NCBI GenBank assembly: GCA_005281725.1
Contig: SSBO01000001.1
Span: 11,761,475 to 11,825,474 of the forward strand
Length of the DNA stretch: 64,000 nucleotides
Source: Wuchereria bancrofti
Lineage: Eukaryota > Nematoda > Chromadorea > Rhabditida > Onchocercidae
Reading direction: 5' to 3'
Part shown: positions 37,466-49,640 of the stretch, one piece after another
Position numbering within the stretch: position 1 is the first letter of the stretch
How the letters are laid out: each line of letters starts with the position of its first letter
Position numbers and translations under genes: made by a program
Notes under the pieces: generated by a model
Told to the model about the DNA's origin: nothing
Databases searched by the model: none
The model's input: only the letters and a program-made list of their open reading frames with translations

Positions 37466-40400
37466 CGATTATTTTTGAAAACAGTCTGAATATCTCCCTG
37501 CTACTTGTTGCTGAGTGATTCGACAGTACATATCAGATTTTCATGCATGTAATATTGTCTGTATTCTACTGGTTTTCTGTTTAATCATTATTTTACTGAG
37601 ATGAAATTCTTGATCTTTTTATTTTGTTTATTATGAATTGTTCACTTCATATTTAGATACATTTGATTCTTATTAGTAAGGGATATTCGTATAAAAACAA
37701 TCATTTTACTAACTTTTTTTTTTCTTTTTTTTTACATGTTGCATTTTTATTTATATACAACTTTTATTATAGCAGTGTACCAATTTTGAAAAGCTGTGCC
37801 GTTGTTTTCATTGGGCAGTTTTTTAGTAAATCGCTCATTTGAATGTTGTCATTCCAATTATATTTGATTTCAACTTAATTCCACAGCAGCGCATTTTGTT
37901 TGCGTTCACTTTTGTAGTGATCTTTCTCAAGCAATTGATTTTGTTTCTTGTATCCTTATAATCATGTGTTGAAAATAATTTGAAAATTTCGGTATGGAAG
38001 TGAATAGATTGGACAAAAAAAACTTCCTATTTTTTTCAACCTTGATTAAAAGGCAAGAGACAACAAGATAAGACTGCTCTTGTTGTACAGATTGTCCAAA
38101 AGTAGTTTATCAGTCAATTTTTGATCTTAATGTCTTTCTCTGCTCTAATGATACACTTTGAGTGTTTTTTTAAGTATTGGTTCAGTTCTTTGGTATTGTC
38201 TAATTTCTTATTTTTCGAATTGCAATTTATGAAATGCAATAAAAAAAAAGGTTGAAACTATTATTTTACACTATTAATTAGTATCATTGTATAATTAATT
38301 ATTAATGAGCTTGTTTCAAAGATTATTTAATTTTCTCTTCATATTCATCCTAATTACGATTGTGTTATTAGACGAATAGTCTTTCAATTACTTTTGATCA
38401 AATAAAAATTAGAAATAAACTGTTATAAGAAATTACATCTTTATTGTGAAGGAGATAGAAACGAAGGTTGACTTTGTCCTAATTGACAATTGACCTTCAG
38501 TTGCACAGTGTAAACAGCTGGTACCCATGAAATTTGCGTACTTGAAAGATGATTTAATTCATCAGAATCTTCTTATTTATATGCAAAATGATTGTTTTCA
38601 CTTTAATGTCATTCAAAAAGCTTAAATGACAATGACAGAAATCGAATCGACGAGTAATATGATAACTTTTATAAGTAATGTTGTAGTGAGTGAATGAATG
38701 AATTTGATATAATCTCATATGACTGGATTAGTTAGAGAATGAGATTATATTGGTATTAAGAAAATATAATGGTAATTAATAAAAAAGTTAAATATAAAGA
38801 AAAAAGGAAGGAAATATTTTGATAAAAATAAGATTTGCAAATAATCACTTATCATTTTGATGCTTTGTAATATTTTCACCATTTATGTGATAAATTTTGC
38901 TAATTTATCATCATTAATCATCATTTAGTTTTGATTATTCTTTTATAGCAAAATTTTAACAGAAATGATATTTTCATAATGGGATAAATTTTAATTTGAA
39001 AATTTTAAATCAATTTGAAAAAAGAAGAAAATATCCTAAAATTATATCTTGTTTAGTAAATAAGTATATTCAATTTCTCATCTAATATTTACACAACCCA
39101 AAGAATTCGTCGTTCTCTTTAGAATGTATTATGTAAATTAGCAAATCGTTCTAACGATATTTTCTTTCTACTTTGTGTAAAAAAAAAAAAGAGAAAAAAA
39201 AAAGAAACGAACGAAGATAACTGTAAAAAAAAGAGACAAATAAACAGAGAGGGAGAGAGAGAGAGAGAGAGAGAGATAACAAACAAAAATATATATATTT
39301 CCTTATTTGTAAAAATATACGTTTTTTTTGCATTCATTCCGTTTCCGCGTCACTAATATCATCATTTTTCCTCTTTTACTTCTTAACTGTAATCATTATT
39401 TACATTTGGATGAAATGTCCTCGAAAATTTCTTACTAGTGGTTAGTGATGTGGTTGGTGACACAGCAAAGACATCTTACATCATTTTGTTCAATGATTTG
39501 TCCCTCACAAATTTTCAACCTCTTCAGGAATAACTATTTCTTTATGATAAAAATCTTTTACATTTTGAAGTAAATTTTGAAATTACTTTTAGCTAGAAAT
39601 TAAGAAATTAATTAATAAATCATAAACTATTTTATTCTTATTCACACTAGTTTAATTACATTTAATCTTAAAAAAAGAAATTCCATCCATATTTTTATTT
39701 TCTTTGGGATCAAAATACAACAAAAAAAAAATGTTTGGTTTTTTTTTTTCCCAGAAGTTTAATTTAATAAATATTTTAGATACAAATATTTTAGTCTATT
39801 GAAGAGCTATTCAATAAGTTAAACTATCTATGGGATGACAATAAATATAATTTTTGAAGTCGCTTTTTCTTTATGACAGCTGTCAATATAATAATTTCTA
39901 ATAATGAGATGATCGTATGTGCGAAGCAAAATTTCAATACAACTTCAAAATGTGACGTTGGAATATTTTCTATTTAAATTACTCGTTTCATTTTTATGCA
40001 AATCATTCACTCATTTCATTTGCTAATTCTACTGGCTATTGTTATTGTTTATTTATAGTATTGATTGATCGGAAAATCTATCTACAGGTGATCATTCAAA
40101 TTATTTATTTATACAAGAATAACCGTAAGAAATTTTTTATACGGTTAGGATGAGTGAAAAATAGTTTCATCACCTCATCCTTTGCAATATTTCAATTATT
40201 TATTAGAAAATATGCACTAAATAGATATTTAAAATGTTCACAAATTTTGAAATATAAAAATTTGCGATTTTCTTGCAAAGGTTTTTGTAGGAATTGTTTA
40301 TAAAGAAAAAAATGAGTAGCTAATTTATAACAGAGAAAAAAAAATTATGCTTATTATTGCATACAAAATATTTCAATTAGTGCTATTTCATATTACTACA

Positions 40401-43400
40401 ATCTAAAATAAGTATAATTTCAAGATAGGTTGAAATTTTAATAGGATTAAAAGAATAAATAGATTTAAAGAATTGATTTCTTTCAAATTGCTAAAAGATA
40501 ATATTAGTTGTTTAAATAGTAGAAATAGTAAAGTAATATTCCTTAAAATGATGCACCATTTACTCTATCATTTCGATGAAAAAAAAAAAATCTGTTTTAA
40601 TGCAAATATTGATAGCATAATTTACAAAATAAGCTATCTATAAAATGATTCATCAATTTTCTATACAACACTTTGTAGATAATCATGTTTATCGTGCTGT
40701 ATTACTTTTTAAAAGTGAGCTATGATAAACAACAGATGGTGATAAAATTTATATTTTGATCAAAATCTTAAGTTTTCTTTCATAAATAAAATTTTCAAAA
40801 TATTTCACTTTTATTTTAATCATCAACAAATTTTGCAAAAATAACATATATAATAAGGATTTTAAATTATATATTTTATTTGATAATAAATGGTAAATCA
40901 ATTGTGAAAGGGAAGAAAATGTCATCGATAGGTCAAGTGTCTCCTTGATACAACAATCAACATAATAATACTACTTCGCGTTCAATTATGCAAACATGTT
41001 TTCACAATTAATAGTTAAGGCGGAAGTGTTTGTTCTCCAATCTTTTTTCTTCTCAAAAAATGATTCTATGAGTTTTAACTAATAATTTAAGTCCAATAAA
41101 AATTGCAGTAATTCACAAGATGGCAAAGAAAGAAAAAGATTAACATTCTTGCAATTATTATTCAATGCCTAATCCATTTAATTAAACCACGATTAATAAT
41201 AAAAATAAAGAAGAATTCACTCCAAAGAAAAAAAAAATTTAATGCTGATCATATTTCAAAAAGCACTGATATAAACTTTTAGTAAAATTTGCTTAATTTC
41301 ATGAACTTATGTGATCTTTGATCATATTTAGTTGTCAGTTCATTAAATGACAGAAGCAAATAGCTAGATGAAAAGATGGTTCTTGTCTATTACATCATCA
41401 TGACATGACAACGCTACACCATCTGTTATTCCCACCGGATCGAACGAAATCGGAAAAGCTTCTTTTTTTTTTTCTAAATTCTTATCTCACTTTTGGACAC
41501 TTCCTGTCATCTTATTCTGATAGTTAATTCGATCATTAGCTCATTATTATTATTTTTTTCTCAATGTTCGTTGGACAAAACAATTCGTCGACTTTTCAAT
41601 TCTAAATGATTACTGATTTGTTTACTTATTTATTGTTTACTTTCATCGAGTGAATCATATTTGTTCATTTCCTTTTTCTATCGTATGCATTATTTTAAAC
41701 TTCAAAAAAAAAGACTGTATTATTTACTTTTCTATCGTTTGCCTGCTGTACTGCTATACTCTCATTTTATTTTAGTCTTCTTTGTTCATTAATTTAAATG
41801 CTTTGTGAAATGTGATAGGTAGTAAAACTTATCTCTTTCACTAATTTTATTATCATTAATCCTTAACATATATATCTTTGCAAGAAATAATTAGGAATTG
41901 ATTATGACATATTAGTATTTTGTTGATAAAGATAAATTTATATTACATTTTATGATCATATAATTCGTTTTGTTCATACTGATAAAAATTATCATCACTT
42001 ACTTTTGTAATTTTAATTATTTTTAATAATCTCAAGTGATTAACTGTATTAAAGCAAAAAGAAAAAACTTCTCATTTAAATTTTGCATTTTAACCAAGCA
42101 ATTACTGTTCCTTAAATTATTTAATAATTTTATTTATTTATTTTTTGAATTATTTTTTATGGCATCTTTACTGATTTAATCTGATAATTCTGCCATAAAG
42201 AGAAATTTAATTTCGAAAATGATTTATATATTTAACAAGTTTCTAAATTTCTTATTAAATCTATATAAATGATATATCCTTTTAATGATTTAATGATTTA
42301 AACAATTTCCTCATTACTTGGAATTTCGAGTTTGAATTTAAAATATATCTTGAAAATGAATTTATGCTTCATGAAATAAACAAAAAAAGCAGTAGTAATC
42401 CTTTTTTTTCTTCTTGTCATTTTTGCTTAATTTACTTAAATTACTTTATTATTACTAGTGACGATTTGCATGAGAAATTTAATTTAATTAATAAACTAAA
42501 GAAGTATTTCCTAATAATCAATCAATGGTTAATGATTGTTCTATTTCTCAGTATAACTTATCTTCTTGCTAACGCATTGCAGTTTGTTAGTCAAAGCTAT
42601 AATTCGTGAAGCTAATCTTAATTTATTTAAATATCGAAATGTCAACATACTGTCATATTGAAATATTTTAAACGTTGTGAACACTTTCATCTTCTATTAT
42701 CATTCAGATATAATTCAATCTTACTATAATTTTTTGTAGTAAAAAGAAAAAAAGAAAAGATGAATAATAATAGTTCAGAATTTAAAGAGAAAGATGTACT
42801 TTTACTGCAAATAGCAAAGCAAACAGATGTTTATATTCCTTCTAGGAAAGAACTCTAATTTATCTCCTCAAATTTTCATTAATATTACTGTCAAAAAAAC
42901 GAAGCATATTTTTATTTATGTTTATTCACTTGTTGTGAAATTAAAAGTTTTTTGCAAAATTCATGCTTGAATATTTGTGTCCAAAAAATAAAAAGAATTA
43001 ATAATTAAAAATATCTTTTCTGTTTAGATAATAAGATAATACTTGATGTTAGCTAGCTAACATTGAATAGGTAGAATAAAATGTATTATTATAAAGTGTC
43101 GGTTGAAATTTAAAACTTCATTTCCAGATTGTTGACTTCCTATTGTTAAACGTTTAATTTATGATATATCACTCAAAGAAATTGAATGAAAAATCAAAAA
43201 TTTGAAATTTTTATTAGTCGTTCATCTTTTTTTTTTATATAAAAATTAATGTCGAAGTGGAATTATCAAACATTGCAAAAAATCTTACATTCATTTATAT
43301 ATCTCTTTAACTTTTCATCTTTAACCTTTCCAGCTAAGTTCACTTTTGATATCAAAAAATTTATTTGAAAATGTACTTTGAAAGATAAGTACCATATTTA

Positions 43401-43706
43401 GGAATGCTTATATCATTTTTTATTAATTGCTTCTTAATTGATTTCTCTTTGCTTATTTACTGATTCATTTTTTTTTTATTCAATTCATACATTCTTTGCA
43501 TTCTTTAATCCTAGTTATCATTTAGACATATCATCATTTTCAAGTACTTTTATTTCAAATTTAATACTTACAAATTCTAAGATTTGTTTTAGTCATTTTA
43601 GTCGATGTGACATTATGTAAATCAGTTGAAAGATATTATATGTCAAAGCATTAGATATCATTTGAATTTAATCTTTTTCCTAATTCAATGTTTTTTTTTA
43701 TTATAG
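37466..43706. other. GCP3 3' region and gene-poor AT-rich stretch
   Basis: Includes an AATAAA at 38238-38243, 773 bases after the GCP3 stop. Beyond that the sequence is poly-A/T, a GA tract at 39247-39278 and short low-complexity open frames. Slightly more complex patches near 38,450-38,560, 39,330-39,480 and 41,390-41,530 gave no closed coding exon. Confidence 0.6.
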
Positions 43707-43845
43707 AAGAAGGAATGGTAATTCGAAATTCAATTTATAAGAATTCAAATTACGATAGTAGTTGCAGTGATGAGACAAATGATATGGATGATAATGATGA
43801 AAGTGAAATTGATAGCGATGAAGATTCGGAAGCTGGCGAAAAATG
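43707..43845 (+). CDS. Candidate internal exon of an unidentified gene, acidic serine/aspartate-rich
   Basis: Opens after a TTATTATAG acceptor and ends at a TG|GTTTGT donor. It encodes about 45 residues, starting EGMVIRNSIYKNSNY and continuing into a strongly acidic stretch with DMDDNDESEIDSDEDSE. The codon content is less biased to poly-Lys/Phe than neighbouring open frames. It joins in phase (TG|C = Cys) to the exon at 58587 and equally to a short candidate at 44035. The upstream exon is not identified. Family unknown; acidic tracts of this type are not diagnostic. Predicted from sequence only. Confidence 0.45.
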
Positions 43846-43934
43846 GTTTGTTTTTCTTCTCTCTCTCTCTCTCTCTTTCTCTCTCCTTTTTTTTTTTAGA
43901 AAGAAAAATTAATATTTTTAATAATTAATTCAAC

Positions 43935-44290
43935 TGATGAATTATTTGATAATTTTACCACAAAAAAATTTGTTTATTAAAACATTTTTTTTGTTCCATT
44001 TCATTTCATTTCAACATTTTTCTAAATATTTCCGTATGATAGCAATGAAATTAGCAGTATGTTTGCAAATTTTATTGTTGAAAAGCAAATGGAATACATT
44101 GCAAAATTCATTGCTAAATTTTAAGCCAAGAGTTTTGGGAATTTTAAAGCTCATCAATCATCCTTATCCGTCATTGGGTCAGCACTTTCTGAATTCTGAA
44201 TTTACATTATTAGCCGATTTTATATTAGCTAACCGCAATGCTAATGAGCTTTGCACATATGTGAGCGCTTGCATTATCAAAATGATGTGA
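43935..44290 (+). other. Open frame whose 3' half resembles the end of a saposin B-type domain
   Basis: The frame ends LLADFILANRNANELCTYVSAC plus six residues, shown here only as a motif: a hydrophobic helix, then N-x-N-x-x-L-C-x5-C, which matches the last helix and final C-x5-C pair of saposin domains. The earlier saposin cysteines are missing. A TTTTAAG at about 44,120 could serve as an acceptor. In another frame the same segment offers a short terminal exon (from 44035, TAA at about 44,121) that follows 43845 in phase. Only one of the two readings can be right, and both may be chance or decayed sequence. Confidence 0.25.
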
Positions 44291-44994
44291 AATGCATTTT
44301 AAAGAAGAATTGAACGCAAAGTTTCCACCACAATTCTTTTATTTGTAACACATTGATTTCATCAAATAATAGCTAAAAATGAATCCATCTGTTTGCTATC
44401 AAAATTTTCAATTTTCTTAATATCTAACAAAATGTCAAAAATTTAACAAAATTTTATTCATTATCCATTCTTTGCACATTTTTGATATCTTAATTTACAT
44501 TTCCGATATTTTAATTTTATTAGCAAAGAAATATTTCAAAAAGAATTGATGAGCGTATTAAATACCTCATTAATTTCATAACTAAATTTCATTAATAACC
44601 TAGTTTTTTTTTTTTTGGATCACAACTAAAGCTTTCGTCGTTAAATTTTTTTTAAACTTTTTTTTTTTGTAATGACATTTAATAGTTTGAAAAAATCTTG
44701 GAGCTATACTGATTAGGGAACACTTTTTTGTCTCATTTTCATCAATTTGCTAATATCTTTTCTGCAATGATTGCTGTAAAATGGAAGAATGTTGGTATTT
44801 TTAAATTAAATTTTAGTTTGAATATTGAAAATTGTAATTTGATTTTGCTGGTCTGCAATCAAAAGCAAAAAAAAAGAATTTCAATTCAATCAGACTACAT
44901 ATCTAAAAAAAAAAAACAAAATGCTAAAGAAATTCGTGTGTCTGTGTATGCCTGTCTGTATCTGTGTGCATGCATTTGTATGTTTGTGTGTGTG

Positions 44995-45375
44995 ATAATA
45001 ATATTAATATCATTATTATTATTGTTGTTATTATCAATTATTATTATTACTAATTATTACTGTTATTATTGTTATTATTATTGTTATTATTATTATTACT
45101 ATTATTACTGTTATTATTATTATTACTATTATTATTGTTATTATTAATTATCGTTCTTATTATTGTTGTTGTTATTATTATTGTTATATTGTTATTATCA
45201 ATTATTATTTATTATTGTTATTAAATATTATATTATTAATCGTTTTTATTATTATTACTGTTACTAATTATCACCATTTATTATTATTAATTGTTTTTTA
45301 TTGCTATTATTAAATATCATTATTATTATTACTATTATTAGCTGTTATTAATCATTGATATTACTATTACTTTTT
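44995..45375. repeat. Long (ATT)n / (GTT)n trinucleotide array
   Basis: About 380 bp of ATT units interspersed with GTT and ACT, preceded by a short (TG)n run. Its plus-strand translation is a meaningless run of Tyr, Cys, Leu and Ile. Confidence 0.95.
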
Positions 45376-47391
45376 CATAAATGAATTTTCATAGGAGCCA
45401 AATCACCTCAATATCATCCTTCTCCTGTCTCAAAATGAGCATTTTAAATTTTATTCAATTTGAGTGGAAAGATAAGAATAAAATATCTGAGACCTTTTAA
45501 ATTTTAACTAAGTGCTTTATCATACTTACTTTTTTTATAAGTTTGGGAATAATTTGCTTGAATTGACTTATTATAAATTGTCTCTTACATTGTTTACCGT
45601 CCGGTAACTATGTTTACATTTGGATTTAAAGCCAACAACTAACACAAAAACTGTAGGAGTCCTCAGATACTCTGATTTCACAAATGCTGCAACCTTTAAC
45701 CTTATCGATCTAGTAACATCATTTATATGACCTTTCGACAGGTGTGATGAACTTTGTTAGCTTACTATTTGCGAATGTCTCTGTTTTTCATCATTGTTCG
45801 CTTTAGCTATCACAATTTTAATCAAATTTCATAGGACATTTGATTGAAATGACGTCACCATTTGATATAATTTTCACCAAAATGATAGCTAATATTTGTC
45901 AAAGTGAAAATTAAATCTTTCATTGTTATATCACCAAAAAAAAAAAAAAAGAAAAATACTGATAATTCTGATAATTAAACAACTGATTTGCATGACTAAT
46001 GGAGTAAAGTAACAATTACTAAAAATTAACTCAATCATTACTGCTTTGATTTTAATGCAAACGGTTAGATTATAGTTTCCATAATTCTTCAAATTTATGA
46101 ATGAAATTAACTGAGATAGAAATTAATTGAATTTATAAGTGTAAATGACCCATATTGTCTATGTAAATGACCTTAAAGCTACACTACCACGCCTACTAAT
46201 TACTTATTTTATGTGTTTATTTCCCAAATTACCGATAATCTATTGAATTCAACTGATGACAACTACAAATAAGAAAAGATCGTTTCTATCAGTTTAAATT
46301 TTCATTTCTTATTGCTACATTTGTGCTATTTTCAATAAAAATCTAAATCTTTGTATTACTTAAACTCAGCCATAATTAGATTAAAATTTCAAAAAAGTTT
46401 TCTAAAACATGATCAATTTCAAATATACACTTTAGGCATTCACTTAAACAATGCATCAAGCTTAATTTTCAAGCTCAAAATAATTTATAAAAATTATCAA
46501 CTTCAATATTTAGGTCATTAATTTAAATTTGTCAATGGAAACAGCAATAATGAGTCATTTGAACCAAAAAAAAAAATTGACTAATTTCAAATTTTCACGT
46601 CAATCTACCGCTAAAATTTTTATCCTTTTGATCTTTATGTATTTCTCCTCTAATCCGTTTACAATAGTTTAATCCGCTTTCTTCTCAATTTTATTGTATT
46701 TTGCAGAAATTTCTACAATCTACCAGAAACGAACTGACCTCCCAAGAGTGTCCCTCATATTTGCAATAATTGCAAAAGAAGCAAATGTAAGAATTTTAAG
46801 GTAAAAAGGGAACAATTTGAAAGATTGATGAATATATTTCTACATTTTCAAGGTGGTAATTATAATTTGATGACTGAAGCTCTGAAAGCAATAGTACGTT
46901 TGATTTGTAACGGTTCAGCTAATTTGCATACTTTAATTTGCCTTATGGTACTCAAATCGTTTCAGCGCAATCTTCCGTTTCCGTCCATTGATCTATTTCA
47001 ATTTGTTGCGCATTCATTTAATTCATTTCCTTATTTACATATTTGTTGATTTTACTTACTTAATTGCTTGATTTCTCATTTTAACTAATCATTTACTGCT
47101 TTTTTTTTAAATACAAAACTTTAAAAAATATGTGAAAATCATTTCAAATAATTTTACTTGATGACAACATGCATAAAAAGATTTTTTTTTTCTTAGAAAA
47201 GAAGAATGAGTTGAACATTTTTTTGATGGTCATTTTTGAAGGTTATTTCTTGCAGGAAAAGAAAAATTAAAAGCTGTATAAAATGTATATTTCAACTTTG
47301 TTGTAATGGAATTGATTTAAAACTCCCATAAATTAATCCATCGACGCGTTAGCCAAGGACAAATCGTGTAACTTTAATTGCTAACCTACCT

Positions 47392-47436
47392 TTTCTCCAA
47401 TGGTCAATAATAGCTTTGAAGTGACCATTGGAGAAA
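47392..47436. repeat. Perfect 15-bp inverted repeat with 15-nt loop (hairpin)
   Basis: TTTCTCCAATGGTCA at 47392-47406 is exactly complementary to TGACCATTGGAGAAA at 47422-47436. The stem has mixed composition, unlike the surrounding AT repeats. It could form a hairpin in DNA or RNA. The stem is shorter than a typical microRNA precursor. Confidence 0.8.
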
Positions 47437-49080
47437 TGTATGTGTAAGGTCTCAAAGACTAAACTCTAAAATTGTCAAATGAACCTCCAAATAAAGGTAC
47501 AATTATGGATAAAGATGATAGAAAGGAAAGAATATAGCCATGTCACTGTCACTTATAATCATTGCGACATTAAAGTGGAAATTTGACGTAAATTCAATTT
47601 AATAACTTACCTTACTTATCAAAATATATGTACATTCATTATCGCATAGTCTTATCTTTTATTAAATTGATCAATTTATAATTTTACTCCTCTAAATTGG
47701 CCAATTTCCAACATTAATTTTTTTTAAATCAATAAATTTCATAATTTACAACAATTAAATGAATGAATCATCAGATAGACTCTCTATTAATTATTGCAGG
47801 TATCTCTATAACTTCATAACTGATTGTGTGTTTTTGTTTAACGAAGCAGAATGAATTGCATCGGTCTAACTCGAACGAATAAAACTTTTTTAACTTTAAA
47901 ACTGTTTTTGTCAAAAAGTGTGTCATCAAAATGTGTCAAAAGTTCAAAAATATGATATTTTTTTAGATAAAAATATTCCTTTTGATTTTAAAATGAATTT
48001 AAAAAATTTTTACAAAACTTCAATGGTTAATATATTATCAATAAATTCCTAATTTCTACTTTTTGGTCGTTGTTTTTTTTTTTGTTTTTTGGCACATATT
48101 TTTGTTAAAATTCTTATGTATAACAAAAAAATGATTTTAAAAATGTACTGAAGAAATAGTACCAATATATTTTCTTCATTTTAATGTTTTCGTTTTGAAC
48201 TTTTAATTAATATTCATTCAAATGTAATACTTTTGCTAGGTAATGTATGACTAAAGTAACTTTATCAACAACAAATTGCTCAGTATTTGCTCAAATTTTA
48301 TTTTTAGGTTATCAATTTTTTGTGAATCATTATAAAATTAAAAACAAAAAAATATATGAAAATAAAAGAAATATAAAATTTCTTTTTTTGTTAGAAAAAT
48401 TTTTGATTAATTGTAGAATAGTAAAATTAACTATAATTTTTTTCTTAATAACTGAGCAAATAATTTCAAACAGCATTTTTGCATTTTGCTATTTTAGAAC
48501 TTGGCTAAAATAAAATAAGCCTATGCTAATGATAACTTGTGCTCTTCTGCTCTATGTTGTTACAATTTTTATCTGATTATTCAAATGAATGTTAATTTTA
48601 TAAATAGATGGCATTAGTAAGTAGCTTTTGCTTTGCTTATTTAAATATATGTAATTATAGCTTGGCTAATTATTTTCCAAACTAACATTTATTAAGCTAA
48701 TTGGCTCAAATCTATGATATATTGTAGTAATGGCCACAATCATTTTCACCAACTGTTCATTCATAGCCTTAATATATAAGAATGAATGGAAAAATCATAA
48801 CAATTTTGAAAGTGATAGTTTATGAAATCTTTGTTAATTCATTTATCAATTTTATCACTATCATTTCTTATCTTTTATATCTTTCTCTCTCTCTTTCTTT
48901 CTCTCCCTCCTTCTCTCCGTTTCTGTCTTGTCTGATCTTTTTCTGCTTCTTTTCATTTCATTTCTATTATTTTAAATGCTTGAAATTCGTTAAAATTGTG
49001 TTTTATAAAGTGTTTATCCATTCATTAATTTCGACATTGTTTCGTAAATTTTTACGATTTGTCTGACAGTTCAGAGTCCA

Positions 49081-49135
49081 TACAAACACACATACACACA
49101 CATACACAGACAGACACACACATACATACATACAT
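49081..49135. repeat. (CA)n / (CATA)n microsatellite
   Basis: Alternating ACACAC and CATACATA units of about 55 bp. Confidence 0.9.
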
Positions 49136-49610
49136 TTATCTCATCTTTCTTACTTTCAAATTTTTACTATACTTTTTTTTTTCCTTTTCATTTCTACCTC
49201 ATTCATATCATTTATTTGCGTTTTGCATTTATATTTGTAAACATATGCAAATTAGATTTATTGGATTAATGATTTAGTGGATTGACATGTGACATTGTCA
49301 TCTTTCATACTGTCATTATGATTTGAAGATATAAGAGGAAATCTAAGATGAATGTGTCTGTGCTACAAAAGAAAATTTTTACCAATTCTTTTAATTTTAA
49401 TAATTTTCCTTTTTTTTCTTCTAACATTTAATCCATTTTTTGTTCATTCATTTATTTTTCAACATTTTTAATTTCATCCCATTATTCATATTCTTTCATT
49501 TTTACTTTATCATAATTTTGTGAAATTTTAAAAATAAATTGAAATTTGAAAATATATTATATGCATCAGCAGAAATCTATTAAGTTGAAAACTGAGAATC
49601 GAGGATCAAA

Positions 49611-49640
49611 GTCGAGTGGAGAGTCGAGAGTCGAGAGTTG
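49611..49640. repeat. Short GAGTCGA repeat
   Basis: GTCGAGTGGAGAGTCGAGAGTCGAGAG-type imperfect 7-8 bp repeats, unusually rich in CpG for this region. Confidence 0.7.

Noticed and set aside
39119..39337. Overlapping minus-strand open frames rich in Leu/Ser/Phe
   Set aside because: They translate the GA tract and poly-A runs.
42364..42609. 81-codon plus-strand open frame with a hydrophobic stretch
   Set aside because: Composition fits chance in AT-rich sequence; no good acceptor, donor or partner exon.
44728..45147. 139-codon plus-strand open frame
   Set aside because: The second half runs through the ATT array and the first half is AT-rich low-complexity sequence with no domain or splice context.
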